From Methylophaga sulfidovorans (GTDB lineage: Bacteria; Pseudomonadota; Gammaproteobacteria; Nitrosococcales; Methylophagaceae), in NCBI RefSeq assembly GCF_900114205.1, contig NZ_FOSH01000002.1, forward strand, positions 186,001-250,000: DNA of 64,000 bases. Direction: 5' to 3'. Under the pieces are notes generated by a model. The model did no database searches and was not told where the DNA came from. It was given only the letters and a program-made list of their open reading frames with translations. Positions 16,920 to 25,083 of this stretch are shown here, in pieces; the stretch's first letter is position 1, and every line of letters begins with the position of its first letter. The translations under genes were made by a program, and so were the position numbers.

Positions 16920-18954
16920 TTTATCACCACCACAAGCGACTATCAATGCCTTAATTCTGGCACTGAGTATTGCGGCTATTCCACACATTATTTACCAGCC
17001 CATTTGGGTGGGCATGATGTTTGTGGTCATGATTAGCTGGCGTTTGTTACATCACTGGAAAGGCTGGCCTTTGCCTGCAGCGAGTCGCTGGCTAAAAGTG
17101 TTACACAACGGTACAGCCCTGCTGACTATTGTGATGCTGATCGCTCAATTTGGCCTCACCATTGGTCGTGATGCTGGTGCTGCCTTACTCACTATGATGC
17201 TGGCCTTTAAAGTGGTCGAAATCCGCTCTCTGCGTGACTATTACCTCAGCTGTTTTCTGGGTTTCTTTGTCGTTATCACCAACTTCTTTTATAGCCAAAG
17301 TGTGTTTATGGTGATGTTAATGCTGGTTGTTGTTATCGGCCTGGGCTATTGCTTACTCAGTGTGAACAGTCAGGTAAGCGCACTCAATATCAAACAACGC
17401 TTATGGTTATCCAGCAAAATGGTGTTACAAGCGACACCGATGATGCTGTTTTTATTTGTATTATTCCCACGAATCTCAGGCCCTATCTGGGGTCTGCCAC
17501 AAGATGCCAATGCCAGCCAATCTGCACAAATGCCTGATCAACTCACCCTGGGAGATTTACCACCATCCCAAGGCATAAGCGGTATCAATGACCGGATTCA
17601 GATGGGTAAAATCAGTCAGCTGATTCAATCTGATGCCATCGCTTTTCGGGTGAAATTTAACAATAATGACAAACCCGCCGCGTCTGAACTGTACTGGCGT
17701 GGTCCGGTTTTATGGAAAACCAATGGCACAGTCTGGTCGCCGATTGAAGAAAAAAACATTAAGTCGACAAAGCCCAATATTCAAACCTCAGGCTCATCAT
17801 ATAACTACCAGATGACATTGGAACCACATAATAAAAAATGGTTATTCGCACTCGACTTTCCGACAAAACTGCCGCAATCGTTTCAGACACATCTCACCAC
17901 AGATGGACAATTAAATAGCAATGAGGCAATTAAACAACGCAGCCAGTATTCGCTGACATCCAGTCCTTCATACACATTCAATGCCGCATCCGATCCCAAC
18001 CTCAATGCTGCATTACAACTACCTGAAAACAAGCACACCAAAACACGGGCTTTGGCTGAAAAATGGCAGCAGCAATCTGCTACCCCGCAGCAATATATCG
18101 ACACTGTTTTAGACTTTTTCAAAAACGATGGCTTTGTTTATTCACTCAGCCCGCCCAGACTCAATGGCGACACGGTTGATGAGTTTTTATTCAACACTAA
18201 AGAAGGTTTCTGCGAATACTATGCCGCCAGCTTTACTGTGTTGATGCGAGCGGCAGGTATTCCGGCGCGTATCGTCACAGGCTATCAGGGAGGAGATATT
18301 AACCCCGTTGATAATATTCTCACCGTCAGACAACGTGATGCCCATGCCTGGAGCGAAGTCTGGTTACCAAAACAAGGTTGGGTGCGAGTTGATCCGACAG
18401 CCGCAGTCTCACATCAACGTATCGAACAAGGCATTGGTCGATTCTTACCCCCTGGCAGACAATCACCGGCGATGTTGGGCAATAATAATCAACTTGTCGC
18501 GGCATGGAACAGTCTCAAAAATAACTGGAACGCATTTAATACTGCCTGGGATATGTGGGTGGTGTCTTTCGGCCCGGAACGCCAGCTTGAGTTGTTATCA
18601 AAACTAGGAATGACCAATCCGAACTGGAAGAAAATGACGCTGGTCTTGACGATCTTATTCGTTCTAAGCGGACTCATCATGACGCTCAGTATCTGGTTTA
18701 AGCGATCATCTAGCGATCCTGCCGTTGTTTTATATCAACGATTCTGTAAGAAATTAGCCCGGTTGGGGATAAAAAAAGCCGACTACGAAGGTCCTCAAGA
18801 TTTTGCCCAACGTGCTCAAGTCGCTTTGCCCGAGTATCAACAGCAAATCGACAGTATTACCACTTTATTTACCACATGGCGTTATCGTCAGCAGGATGAG
18901 CAGACGCTGTCCTCATTGCGTGAACAAATAAAAACATTTAAGCCAAGACGCTAA
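16903..18954 (+). CDS. tgpA: TgpA-type transmembrane transglutaminase (DUF3488)
   Basis: Protein of 683 residues. About six membrane helices occupy residues 10-190 (DUF3488). A periplasmic transglutaminase-like domain follows with the catalytic Cys in EGFCEYYAASF, His in DAHAWSEVW and Asp in RVDPTAAV (about residues 435-510). A further membrane helix (about 575-595) precedes a C-terminal DUF4129-like domain. The Pseudomonas aeruginosa homologue TgpA is essential for viability. Its substrate is unknown. It completes the MoxR-DUF58-TgpA set. Confidence 0.9.
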   Translation: MMKTVDLSPPQATINALILALSIAAIPHIIYQPIWVGMMFVVMISWRLLHHWKGWPLPAASRWLKVLHNGTALLTIVMLIAQFGLTIGRDAGAALLTMMLAFKVVEIRSLRDYYLSCFLGFFVVITNFFYSQSVFMVMLMLVVVIGLGYCLLSVNSQVSALNIKQRLWLSSKMVLQATPMMLFLFVLFPRISGPIWGLPQDANASQSAQMPDQLTLGDLPPSQGISGINDRIQMGKISQLIQSDAIAFRVKFNNNDKPAASELYWRGPVLWKTNGTVWSPIEEKNIKSTKPNIQTSGSSYNYQMTLEPHNKKWLFALDFPTKLPQSFQTHLTTDGQLNSNEAIKQRSQYSLTSSPSYTFNAASDPNLNAALQLPENKHTKTRALAEKWQQQSATPQQYIDTVLDFFKNDGFVYSLSPPRLNGDTVDEFLFNTKEGFCEYYAASFTVLMRAAGIPARIVTGYQGGDINPVDNILTVRQRDAHAWSEVWLPKQGWVRVDPTAAVSHQRIEQGIGRFLPPGRQSPAMLGNNNQLVAAWNSLKNNWNAFNTAWDMWVVSFGPERQLELLSKLGMTNPNWKKMTLVLTILFVLSGLIMTLSIWFKRSSSDPAVVLYQRFCKKLARLGIKKADYEGPQDFAQRAQVALPEYQQQIDSITTLFTTWRYRQQDEQTLSSLREQIKTFKPRR

Positions 18955-19024
18955 GTCACTTTGCCAAGCTGTGTGATTTTACGGAAAATAGGCAGCCCAG
19001 ATTCGTTGGCTTTAAGGAACACGC

Positions 19025-19762
19025 ATGACACACTCCAATCCCCTATTCGAACGCACTCACATTTTGATTGGTGATGAAGGCATCGAAAAGCTGCAAAACA
19101 GCCATATTTTTCTTGCCGGTATTGGTGGTGTCGGTTCCTATACAGCAGAAGCTTTAGCCAGAATGGGCGTGGGTAAAATGACACTGGTTGACCATGACGT
19201 GGTGTCAGGCTCGAATATGAACCGCCAGCTTGTTGCGCTACGTTCGACTGTGGATGTATTAAAAGCTGACGTCATCGCTGATCGTATTAAAGATATTAAC
19301 CCGGACTGTCAGGTCACCTTAATCACCGACTTTTTAACGCCAGAGTCGATTCCCACCGTATTATCGCAAGGCTATGATGTGGTGATCGATGCGATTGATA
19401 GCTTAAGCAGTAAAGCTGCTTTATTAGAGACCGCATGGCGTAATGAGATGACGGTATTTGCCAGCATGGGGGCCGGTGGCAAGCTCGATCCCACCCAAGT
19501 CAAAACTGGCGATTTAATGGATACCTCCATTTGTAAACTCGCCAAACACCTGCGTGGGCAATTACGTAAACGTGGCGTAGGCCGAGGTATTCAAACTGTG
19601 TATTCCTTAGAAGCACCACTCCCGCCTCTGCCACCAGAACCTGTCAGCCGTGGCCGTGCACGTGCGGTTAACGGCACGGTCAGTTATATGCCGTCTATCT
19701 TTGGCTTAACCTTAGCAGGTCTGGTTATCAATCATATTATCGGTGACTCACGACGTGTCTGA
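19025..19762 (+). CDS. tcdA: tRNA threonylcarbamoyladenosine dehydratase (TcdA/CsdL)
   Basis: ThiF/E1-like ATP-dependent enzyme of 245 residues that cyclises t6A37 in tRNA to ct6A. The nucleotide-binding loop GIGGVGSYTAEALARMG is at about residues 32-48, followed by DHDVVSGSNMNRQ and the conserved DAIDSLSSKAALLE. The C-terminal membrane-associated segment (FGLTLAGLVINHII) fits E. coli TcdA. It begins after AAGGAAC and its 3' end overlaps the next gene by 20 bases. Confidence 0.93.
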   Translation: MTHSNPLFERTHILIGDEGIEKLQNSHIFLAGIGGVGSYTAEALARMGVGKMTLVDHDVVSGSNMNRQLVALRSTVDVLKADVIADRIKDINPDCQVTLITDFLTPESIPTVLSQGYDVVIDAIDSLSSKAALLETAWRNEMTVFASMGAGGKLDPTQVKTGDLMDTSICKLAKHLRGQLRKRGVGRGIQTVYSLEAPLPPLPPEPVSRGRARAVNGTVSYMPSIFGLTLAGLVINHIIGDSRRV

Positions 19763-20258
19763 TCCGATAGATGTTATTAACTGCAACGACTTTATGTTGC
19801 AGCAACTCCAGACCTTACTCAGCAAATACGGACTGGAAATAGAAAGAATCTCAAGTGATGAAACCATTCCCGGCAGCTTTTTTGGTGAACGTGAAGCGGG
19901 CCTGATTGGCAATAAACTCATCGTCCGTTCAGATACCCCGGTTCATTCTGTGTTGCATGAAGCCGGTCACTACATCTGTATGGATCCAGAACGTCGTGCC
20001 AATTTACACACCGATGCCGAAGGTGATTACGATGAAGAAAACGGCGTCTGTTATCTGCAAATTCTATTAGCTGGCCATATCCAGCAAATGGGCCGGGCTC
20101 GTATGCTCAGAGATATGGATCGTTGGGGTTACACCTTTCGCCTCGGCAGTGCTAAGGCCTGGTTTGAGCAAGATGCTGATGATGCTCGACAGTGGCTGCA
20201 ACACTTTAATATTATCGATTCAGAGCAGCTCATCACTTGGAAGTTTAGAAACCAATAA
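19743..20258 (+). CDS. Small protein with HExxH zinc-protease-like motif
   Basis: Protein of 171 residues with VLHEAGHYICMD (HEAGH, about residues 75-79) followed by acidic NLHTDAEGDYDEENG, in which a third ligand could lie. No signal peptide is visible, so it is likely cytosolic. The start is GTG at 19743, or a second GTG at 19755; both lie inside the end of tcdA, so translation is probably coupled. I cannot name the family. The HExxH motif suggests a metalloprotease fold, but catalysis is unproven. Confidence 0.72.
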   Translation: MTHDVSDPIDVINCNDFMLQQLQTLLSKYGLEIERISSDETIPGSFFGEREAGLIGNKLIVRSDTPVHSVLHEAGHYICMDPERRANLHTDAEGDYDEENGVCYLQILLAGHIQQMGRARMLRDMDRWGYTFRLGSAKAWFEQDADDARQWLQHFNIIDSEQLITWKFRNQ

Positions 20259-20361
20259 TTCCATTATTTTCAACAAATTAACATCATTAAGATTATAAGC
20301 TATGATTATCTATTAGCAATCGTTCTAAATACATTCAATATCCTCTAAACAGTGAATTGAC

Positions 20362-21072
20362 ATGACAAGTAGAAAACAATTTATAGAATCAGTTGGTGCT
20401 AACTGCAAGAATTGGAATTGGAGTTGGTCTTTTGTTAACCATGATCAGAAATTCGTGATTTTTGGCTTATGGGATATAAATACTGATGGATTAATTTTTG
20501 ACAATGATTGGAAAGGACCGGGTCGTAAGCAGTCACTAGAACATATCAAGCTAATTGAACATCATGGATACAAATTAAAAATATTCAATATGAAGCTCGG
20601 AAAAACAAAGGACGGCAGAGTAAAAATTAAAAGCTTTGATGAAAAGCTTGAGGACAAGTCACTCGTACGTATTCAAGATGACTATTTTGCATTTAGTCGA
20701 CAGAGTAATTTCGATATCAGATTAGCAGAGGAAGTCACAAATCCTCAAAAATATATTGAAGGTGCAACTAAAAAAATTTCAATCAATGCATACGAGCGTT
20801 CTCTTAAGGCTCGGACAGCTTGTATAGAATACTATGGTTGCAATTGTTATATTTGTGGCTTTAATTTTCATAAAACATATGGAGATATTGGCGAGGGATT
20901 TATACATGTTCATCATGAAAAGCCTTTGGGAGAAATACAACAGCAGTATGAGGTAGACGCAATAAACGATCTAAAACCAATTTGTCCTAATTGTCATGCA
21001 ATGATTCATAGAATCTCACCAGCCCTCCCTATCTCAGAACTCAAAAAGAGATTAACAAAAACTTCCAACTAA
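20362..21072 (+). CDS. HNH endonuclease-domain protein
   Basis: Protein of 236 residues. The C-terminal HNH (beta-beta-alpha metal) nuclease fold is complete: CYIC (C162, C165), HVHH (H182-H185 region), IND (N202-D203) and CPNCH (C208, C211, H212). The N-terminal 140 residues form a separate domain I do not recognise, possibly for target recognition. Codon use and base composition are visibly more AT-rich than the flanking housekeeping genes, suggesting transfer. It stands beside a toxin-antitoxin pair and no methyltransferase partner is seen. Confidence 0.82.
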   Translation: MTSRKQFIESVGANCKNWNWSWSFVNHDQKFVIFGLWDINTDGLIFDNDWKGPGRKQSLEHIKLIEHHGYKLKIFNMKLGKTKDGRVKIKSFDEKLEDKSLVRIQDDYFAFSRQSNFDIRLAEEVTNPQKYIEGATKKISINAYERSLKARTACIEYYGCNCYICGFNFHKTYGDIGEGFIHVHHEKPLGEIQQQYEVDAINDLKPICPNCHAMIHRISPALPISELKKRLTKTSN

Positions 21073-21122
21073 TTTCTGCTTGAAAGGAAGGAAATCACTT
21101 ATATTTAGTAAGCCTTAACAAG

Positions 21123-21181
21123 CGTACAACTTTCTGTACATGTATTAAATTAGCATCTATACTTGTCCAATAAGTTGTACA
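21123..21181. promoter_or_regulatory. Probable YefM-YoeB operator (TGTACA repeats)
   Basis: TGTACA hexamers occur at 21135-21140 and 21176-21181, with a near match CGTACA at 21123-21128. The core of the E. coli yefM-yoeB operator is the same TGTACA hexamer, bound by YefM and the YefM-YoeB complex. The last hexamer lies 14 bases before the yefM start. This supports autoregulation of the pair. Confidence 0.6.
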
Positions 21182-21195
21182 TATTAAGGTGTGAT

Positions 21196-21450
21196 ATGAA
21201 AGTTGTTTCTTTTACCGAAGCACGTAATAGTTTGAAGGCTGTTTTAGATCGAGTTATCAATGATGCCGACACTACGGTTATTACACGTCGAGACTCTCAA
21301 GATGCCGTGGTGATGTCATTAGATTATTACAATAGCCTAATGGAAACTGTCCACTTACTCCGTTCGCCGGCAAACGTTGAGCATCTGAATAAATCGATTG
21401 CTCAGTATAGACAGGGAAAAGTTGCAGAACGGAAATTACTGGATGAGTAA
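21196..21450 (+). CDS. yefM: Antitoxin YefM
   Basis: Phd/YefM-family antitoxin of 84 residues. The N-terminal DNA-binding fold is intact: MKVVSFTEARNSLKAVLDRV, then TVITRRDSQDAVVMSLDYYNSL. The C-terminal toxin-neutralising tail ends AERKLLDE. I use the ATG at 21196, preceded by AAGGTG; an in-frame ATG at 21163 would carry the operator hexamer inside the gene. The stop overlaps the toxin start by eight bases. Confidence 0.93.
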   Translation: MKVVSFTEARNSLKAVLDRVINDADTTVITRRDSQDAVVMSLDYYNSLMETVHLLRSPANVEHLNKSIAQYRQGKVAERKLLDE

Positions 21451-21706
21451 ACGACTGCTGACATGGACAGATGAAGCATGGAATAGCTATTTATACTGGC
21501 AGACACAAGATAAAAAAACGCTTAAACGAATCAATAAATTGATTGCAGATGTTCAACGTTCCCCATTTGAAGGCATAGGAAAACCAGAGGCCTTAAAAGA
21601 AAATTTGTCTGGCTTTTGGTCACGGCGAATCGACGATACCAACAGATTAGTCTATGCCGTAGATGACGGTGCAATCACCATTATTTCCTGCCGTTATCAC
21701 TATTAA
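21443..21706 (+). CDS. yoeB: Toxin YoeB (ribosome-dependent mRNA interferase)
   Basis: RelE-fold toxin of 87 residues that cleaves mRNA at the ribosomal A site. It aligns with E. coli YoeB with a three-residue N-terminal offset. Catalytic equivalents are present: E49 (in KPEAL), R68 (in NRLVY) and H86 in the terminal CRYHY. NLSGFWSRRI is the family core. All key residues are intact, so the toxin is probably active. Translation is coupled to yefM. Confidence 0.94.
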   Translation: MSKRLLTWTDEAWNSYLYWQTQDKKTLKRINKLIADVQRSPFEGIGKPEALKENLSGFWSRRIDDTNRLVYAVDDGAITIISCRYHY

Positions 21707-21736
21707 GCTGCCATATCGAAAAGAAAATCATCAATC

Positions 21737-21818
21737 GTTGGGTTTCGCTAACGCTCTACCCAACCTACACGATAAAAAAATTCTCTTTCGTAGGTTGGAT
21801 TGAAGCATGAAATCCAAC
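21737..21818. repeat. REP-like paired palindromic repeat
   Basis: Two imperfect hairpins lie head to tail: 21737-21764 (GTTGGG ... CCCAAC) and 21794-21818 (GTTGGATT ... AATCCAAC). They also form an outer inverted repeat, CAACCTAC at 21761-21768 against GTAGGTTG at 21790-21797. The GTAGGTTGG core resembles the dispersed GTAGG(G)TGGG-type repeats common in proteobacteria. It sits at the downstream edge of the toxin-antitoxin/HNH patch. Confidence 0.55.
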
Positions 21819-21904
21819 AAATACACCTACTTCAAAAATCTGATTTTCACTGTACACTGACTGACTAATATCCAAACTTAACTATGGCACTTACAGGAGG
21901 CACA

Positions 21905-22399
21905 ATGAGTACGCCGATTTCTTCTCCCGTCACTGATTTACTTGAAGCACAAGGTATTGCGTTTGAAGTGATTGAAATTCCACTAACCGAAGATAAAAAA
22001 CCGGTGCGTAATCTGGAAGAGCTGTTAAGCAGTCAGGGACATGATCCAAAATCTGTGGTGCGTAGTCTGCTGTTTAAAACCGGTTCCGATAATTATGTAT
22101 TGTTGGCGGTTGCCGGCGGTGGTCGTGCTGACTGGGGTATTCTGAGAAAACATCTGGAAGAGAGAAAACTGCGTATGGCAGAGTTTGATGAAGTGCCGGA
22201 AGCCACAGGCTATGTGGTGGGTGCAGTACCACCGATTGCCTTACCTGACAGCATCACTGTATTACTCGATGAGAGTGTGGCTCAGTTTGATAATGTCGTG
22301 ATTGGCAGTGGCGTCTTAGGTTACGCCTTGGGATTAACCTCAGCTGACTTACAAAAAGTAATGGCTGATGTCGATCGCGGTACCTTTGTTAAAGAATAA
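21905..22399 (+). CDS. YbaK/ProX-type aminoacyl-tRNA deacylase domain protein
   Basis: Stand-alone editing-domain protein of 164 residues, the family that clears mischarged aminoacyl-tRNAs. Landmarks are VRNLEELLSSQG, SVVRSLLFKTGSDNYVLLAVAGG and GAVPPIALPD. I chose the ATG at 21905, placed ideally after AGGAGGCACA, over an in-frame ATG at 21884 upstream of that ribosome site. Which amino acid it edits cannot be read from the sequence. It ends at a strong bidirectional terminator. Confidence 0.83.
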   Translation: MSTPISSPVTDLLEAQGIAFEVIEIPLTEDKKPVRNLEELLSSQGHDPKSVVRSLLFKTGSDNYVLLAVAGGGRADWGILRKHLEERKLRMAEFDEVPEATGYVVGAVPPIALPDSITVLLDESVAQFDNVVIGSGVLGYALGLTSADLQKVMADVDRGTFVKE

Positions 22400-22420
22400 A
22401 TACTTGTATTTATAAAGAAA

Positions 22421-22454
22421 AAGGGCTGGCATCTTTCAATGCCAGCCCTTTTTT
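22421..22454. terminator. Bidirectional intrinsic terminator
   Basis: A perfect 12-bp stem (AAGGGCTGGCAT, loop CTTTCA) is followed by TTTT on the plus strand and by TTTTTCTTT on the minus strand. It lies between the convergent deacylase and MscS genes and can serve both. Confidence 0.88.
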
Positions 22455-22472
22455 ATGGCTTAAATCTAAACT

Positions 22473-24875
22473 TTAATCAGCATCGTCAAAATCTCCTTTC
22501 CGGCTTGGATTGGATTTTGCCGATTTTGAGCTTTTCTCTGTTTTTTCATCATGTGAATTTGAATGCTGTTCATTTTCAACATCATCATGTCCATGTGACA
22601 ACTCTTTCACTTCCAGCTCATTCACCATACGTAGCGGTGCTGCTGGTGCTTTACCCTCTTTGTCCTCACCAAAGTATAAAGTGAGATGTGGGAATGGTAT
22701 TTCGATACCAGCGGCATCCAGATGGCGTTTAACCAGACGGTTATAGGCGCGACCAATACTCCACTGGCTGCCCGGTAGCGTTTTGATTCTGACACGTACG
22801 TTAACCGAACTATCAGCCAACGCCGTGACACCATGCACTTCCAGTTCTTCCGTCAGAATTTGCGAGCGATTGTCATCATCTGACATTAGCTCGGCAAAGG
22901 CTTCACGAAGTTTGATAACGACTTCATCGGTATCTTCTCGATAAGCGACACCATACTCACCCACATGATAGGCAAACCCACGCATGTAATTAGATACGGT
23001 GGTAACAGATGAAAACGGAATGATATGGAATGTACCGGACAAATCACGTAAGCCCAGGGAGCGAATAGTCAGTTTTTCAGCAACACCAGTAATACCATCT
23101 GCCGTCACCACATCACCGGTATTAATCGCATTTTCTAACTGGATAAACACACCGGTAATCACATCCTGAACCAGTTTCTGTGCACCAAAACCAATCGCTA
23201 AGCCCATCACACCCGCACCAGCAATCAGCGGCCCAATATTAATACCCAATTCGGACAGCACAATCATAACCGTCATCACCGTAATGGTGATGGCAATTGC
23301 ATTCCTGAAAATGGTCAACAGCGTTTTCTCTCTGGCGCTAGGCATATGACCACTTTCTTCAGGATTCAGACGATGCTCAATCCAACTGGCCAGCACAATC
23401 CATGTCAGCATCGCAGCAGACACAATTAAGAAAATCGAAATCGCTGAGGTAATGACGTGCATGCCCGTTGCAGAGCTGATCCACTCTGCTAAATTCACGA
23501 TGCCCCAGGCATCCAGAATGGCACTGATAATCAGCACAACAACTATCAGCTTGAAGACTTTAAATACACGAGGTAACTGCTCATTAATACGCATCTCGGC
23601 ATTTGATAAATGCTGCTCGAGAGCTTTAGGCAGGCTAATGCCATGTTCAGAGGCCATATCCAATAAAGCTATCACGCCTATACCCGCCAGAACAGCCACA
23701 ACGGTTTTTATTGTCGCTAATAAAATAACAGGTAAAGCGTCTTCTGATTTAACTAAAAGCCCTGTCCCCAGTACCAGAAAATAGATAGATGCAAACCAAT
23801 GCCAGGTCTTGGCTAATATTCTTAAGGTCACATCATTGACGCCAAAATGGCTGCGTTCAGCTGTAGCGATTAACTGCTCCTTCACCGTATTTTTCTTTTT
23901 ATAGATGACGCTTAGAGCAAAAATAACGGTAAAGAGAACAATAAGAAGATTGGCTAATTGGCTCAGGCTTTCTGAAATCGACATGGCCAGAAAAGGCACA
24001 ATAAACAGGGTACCGTAACCGACTAATGACACGATGATAGAAAAGAAGCTCGACCAGTAACGAGCGGTTTCTGTGGAAATAGACAGTAAGCGCAGACCTT
24101 CATTTCTAGATGCAAAAATCGCCCTTATTAGTACTTTTGTCAGTTCAACAGCCAGGAAAATATTTAAAAACAGCGTTTCAGAAACAGCTATTTCCCCGAC
24201 TTTTCCTACCGCTAACAAAGCCACGCCATAACCTGCTAACCAGGCTAATGCCACCACAGCAATACGTACAACTGTGGCAATGCTGACCGCTGTGACTTTA
24301 ATGATGACGGCATGCGTATTATGCTCACGCAAAGCGAAGTCATTGGTGCTACGGAAAATAAACTGCGCCAGCACCGCGAATAAGAGAAAACTCAGAATCG
24401 TTGCTGCAGCGACAGTTGCCGTAGTGATGAGATCCCTGAACCAACCTTGAGTCGCTTTATCAGGTCCGGTCCAGATAGAGCTAATCGCATCCCAACTGCC
24501 TTTAAGCGTAGACATCATGGTTTGAACAACCGACTGACTTTGCTCTGCAATAGCAGCGGCTAGGGAATATTCAGACTTTTTATCTTCTGCTTTTTTAGTG
24601 CTGTCAGATGACCCTTTGCCATCTTGCTGACCAGCATTTTCTGACAGAGTATTTAATTCTTGGATTAACTTATCACGCGTTTCAGGATTCTCAATTAAGT
24701 TGGCTAAACTTCGATAAACATCGGCTTGTGATTCTTCTGCTTTTGTTTGCTGCACGCTTGTTGCTGACGGGGCAGCAGTATTAGCCATTGATTGCGTTGG
24801 TATCGCCAAGCCCAGTGAAAACACAAATAGAAAGAATAGTTGCGGCAATAAAAAATAGGTTCGAACATTTGGCAC
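22473..24875 (-). CDS. Large MscS-family mechanosensitive channel (YbiO-like)
   Basis: Membrane protein of about 800 residues. A signal peptide (ending LAIPTQSMA) is followed by a short periplasmic domain, roughly ten membrane helices and the MscS core. The pore helix and beta domain are marked by GLAIGFGAQKLVQDVITGVF and NAINTGDVVTADGITG. A His/Lys/Ser-rich tail of about 45 residues closes the protein. I favour the GTG start at 24875, six bases after AGGAG. An ATG at 24941 lacks such a site and would bury the signal peptide. It probably protects against hypo-osmotic shock. Confidence 0.87.
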   Translation of the reverse strand: MPNVRTYFLLPQLFFLFVFSLGLAIPTQSMANTAAPSATSVQQTKAEESQADVYRSLANLIENPETRDKLIQELNTLSENAGQQDGKGSSDSTKKAEDKKSEYSLAAAIAEQSQSVVQTMMSTLKGSWDAISSIWTGPDKATQGWFRDLITTATVAAATILSFLLFAVLAQFIFRSTNDFALREHNTHAVIIKVTAVSIATVVRIAVVALAWLAGYGVALLAVGKVGEIAVSETLFLNIFLAVELTKVLIRAIFASRNEGLRLLSISTETARYWSSFFSIIVSLVGYGTLFIVPFLAMSISESLSQLANLLIVLFTVIFALSVIYKKKNTVKEQLIATAERSHFGVNDVTLRILAKTWHWFASIYFLVLGTGLLVKSEDALPVILLATIKTVVAVLAGIGVIALLDMASEHGISLPKALEQHLSNAEMRINEQLPRVFKVFKLIVVVLIISAILDAWGIVNLAEWISSATGMHVITSAISIFLIVSAAMLTWIVLASWIEHRLNPEESGHMPSAREKTLLTIFRNAIAITITVMTVMIVLSELGINIGPLIAGAGVMGLAIGFGAQKLVQDVITGVFIQLENAINTGDVVTADGITGVAEKLTIRSLGLRDLSGTFHIIPFSSVTTVSNYMRGFAYHVGEYGVAYREDTDEVVIKLREAFAELMSDDDNRSQILTEELEVHGVTALADSSVNVRVRIKTLPGSQWSIGRAYNRLVKRHLDAAGIEIPFPHLTLYFGEDKEGKAPAAPLRMVNELEVKELSHGHDDVENEQHSNSHDEKTEKSSKSAKSNPSRKGDFDDAD

Positions 24876-25083
24876 AAAGTTCTCCTGAAGATAAGCCAGA
24901 TTATATATTGCGAAAAAGATAACGGCTGGCAAACATAACAACTCAGCACTTTAGATACAAATTAGAACACACTCATGACAATCAATAAATGTGGTGATTG
25001 CATTGAATACCAGACTGGTAGAATAGAATAAAAAATAATCTACCCTCTTTTTTATCAAAGATTCTTTTCAGACAGGAATTCCT

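Noticed and set aside
20362-21072. Complete restriction-modification or other defence system around the HNH gene
   Set aside because: No methyltransferase, helicase or further defence gene is adjacent; only the toxin-antitoxin pair follows.
21163-21195. Longer N-terminus for the YefM antitoxin
   Set aside because: It would put an operator hexamer inside the gene and lacks a ribosome site; homology begins at the later ATG.
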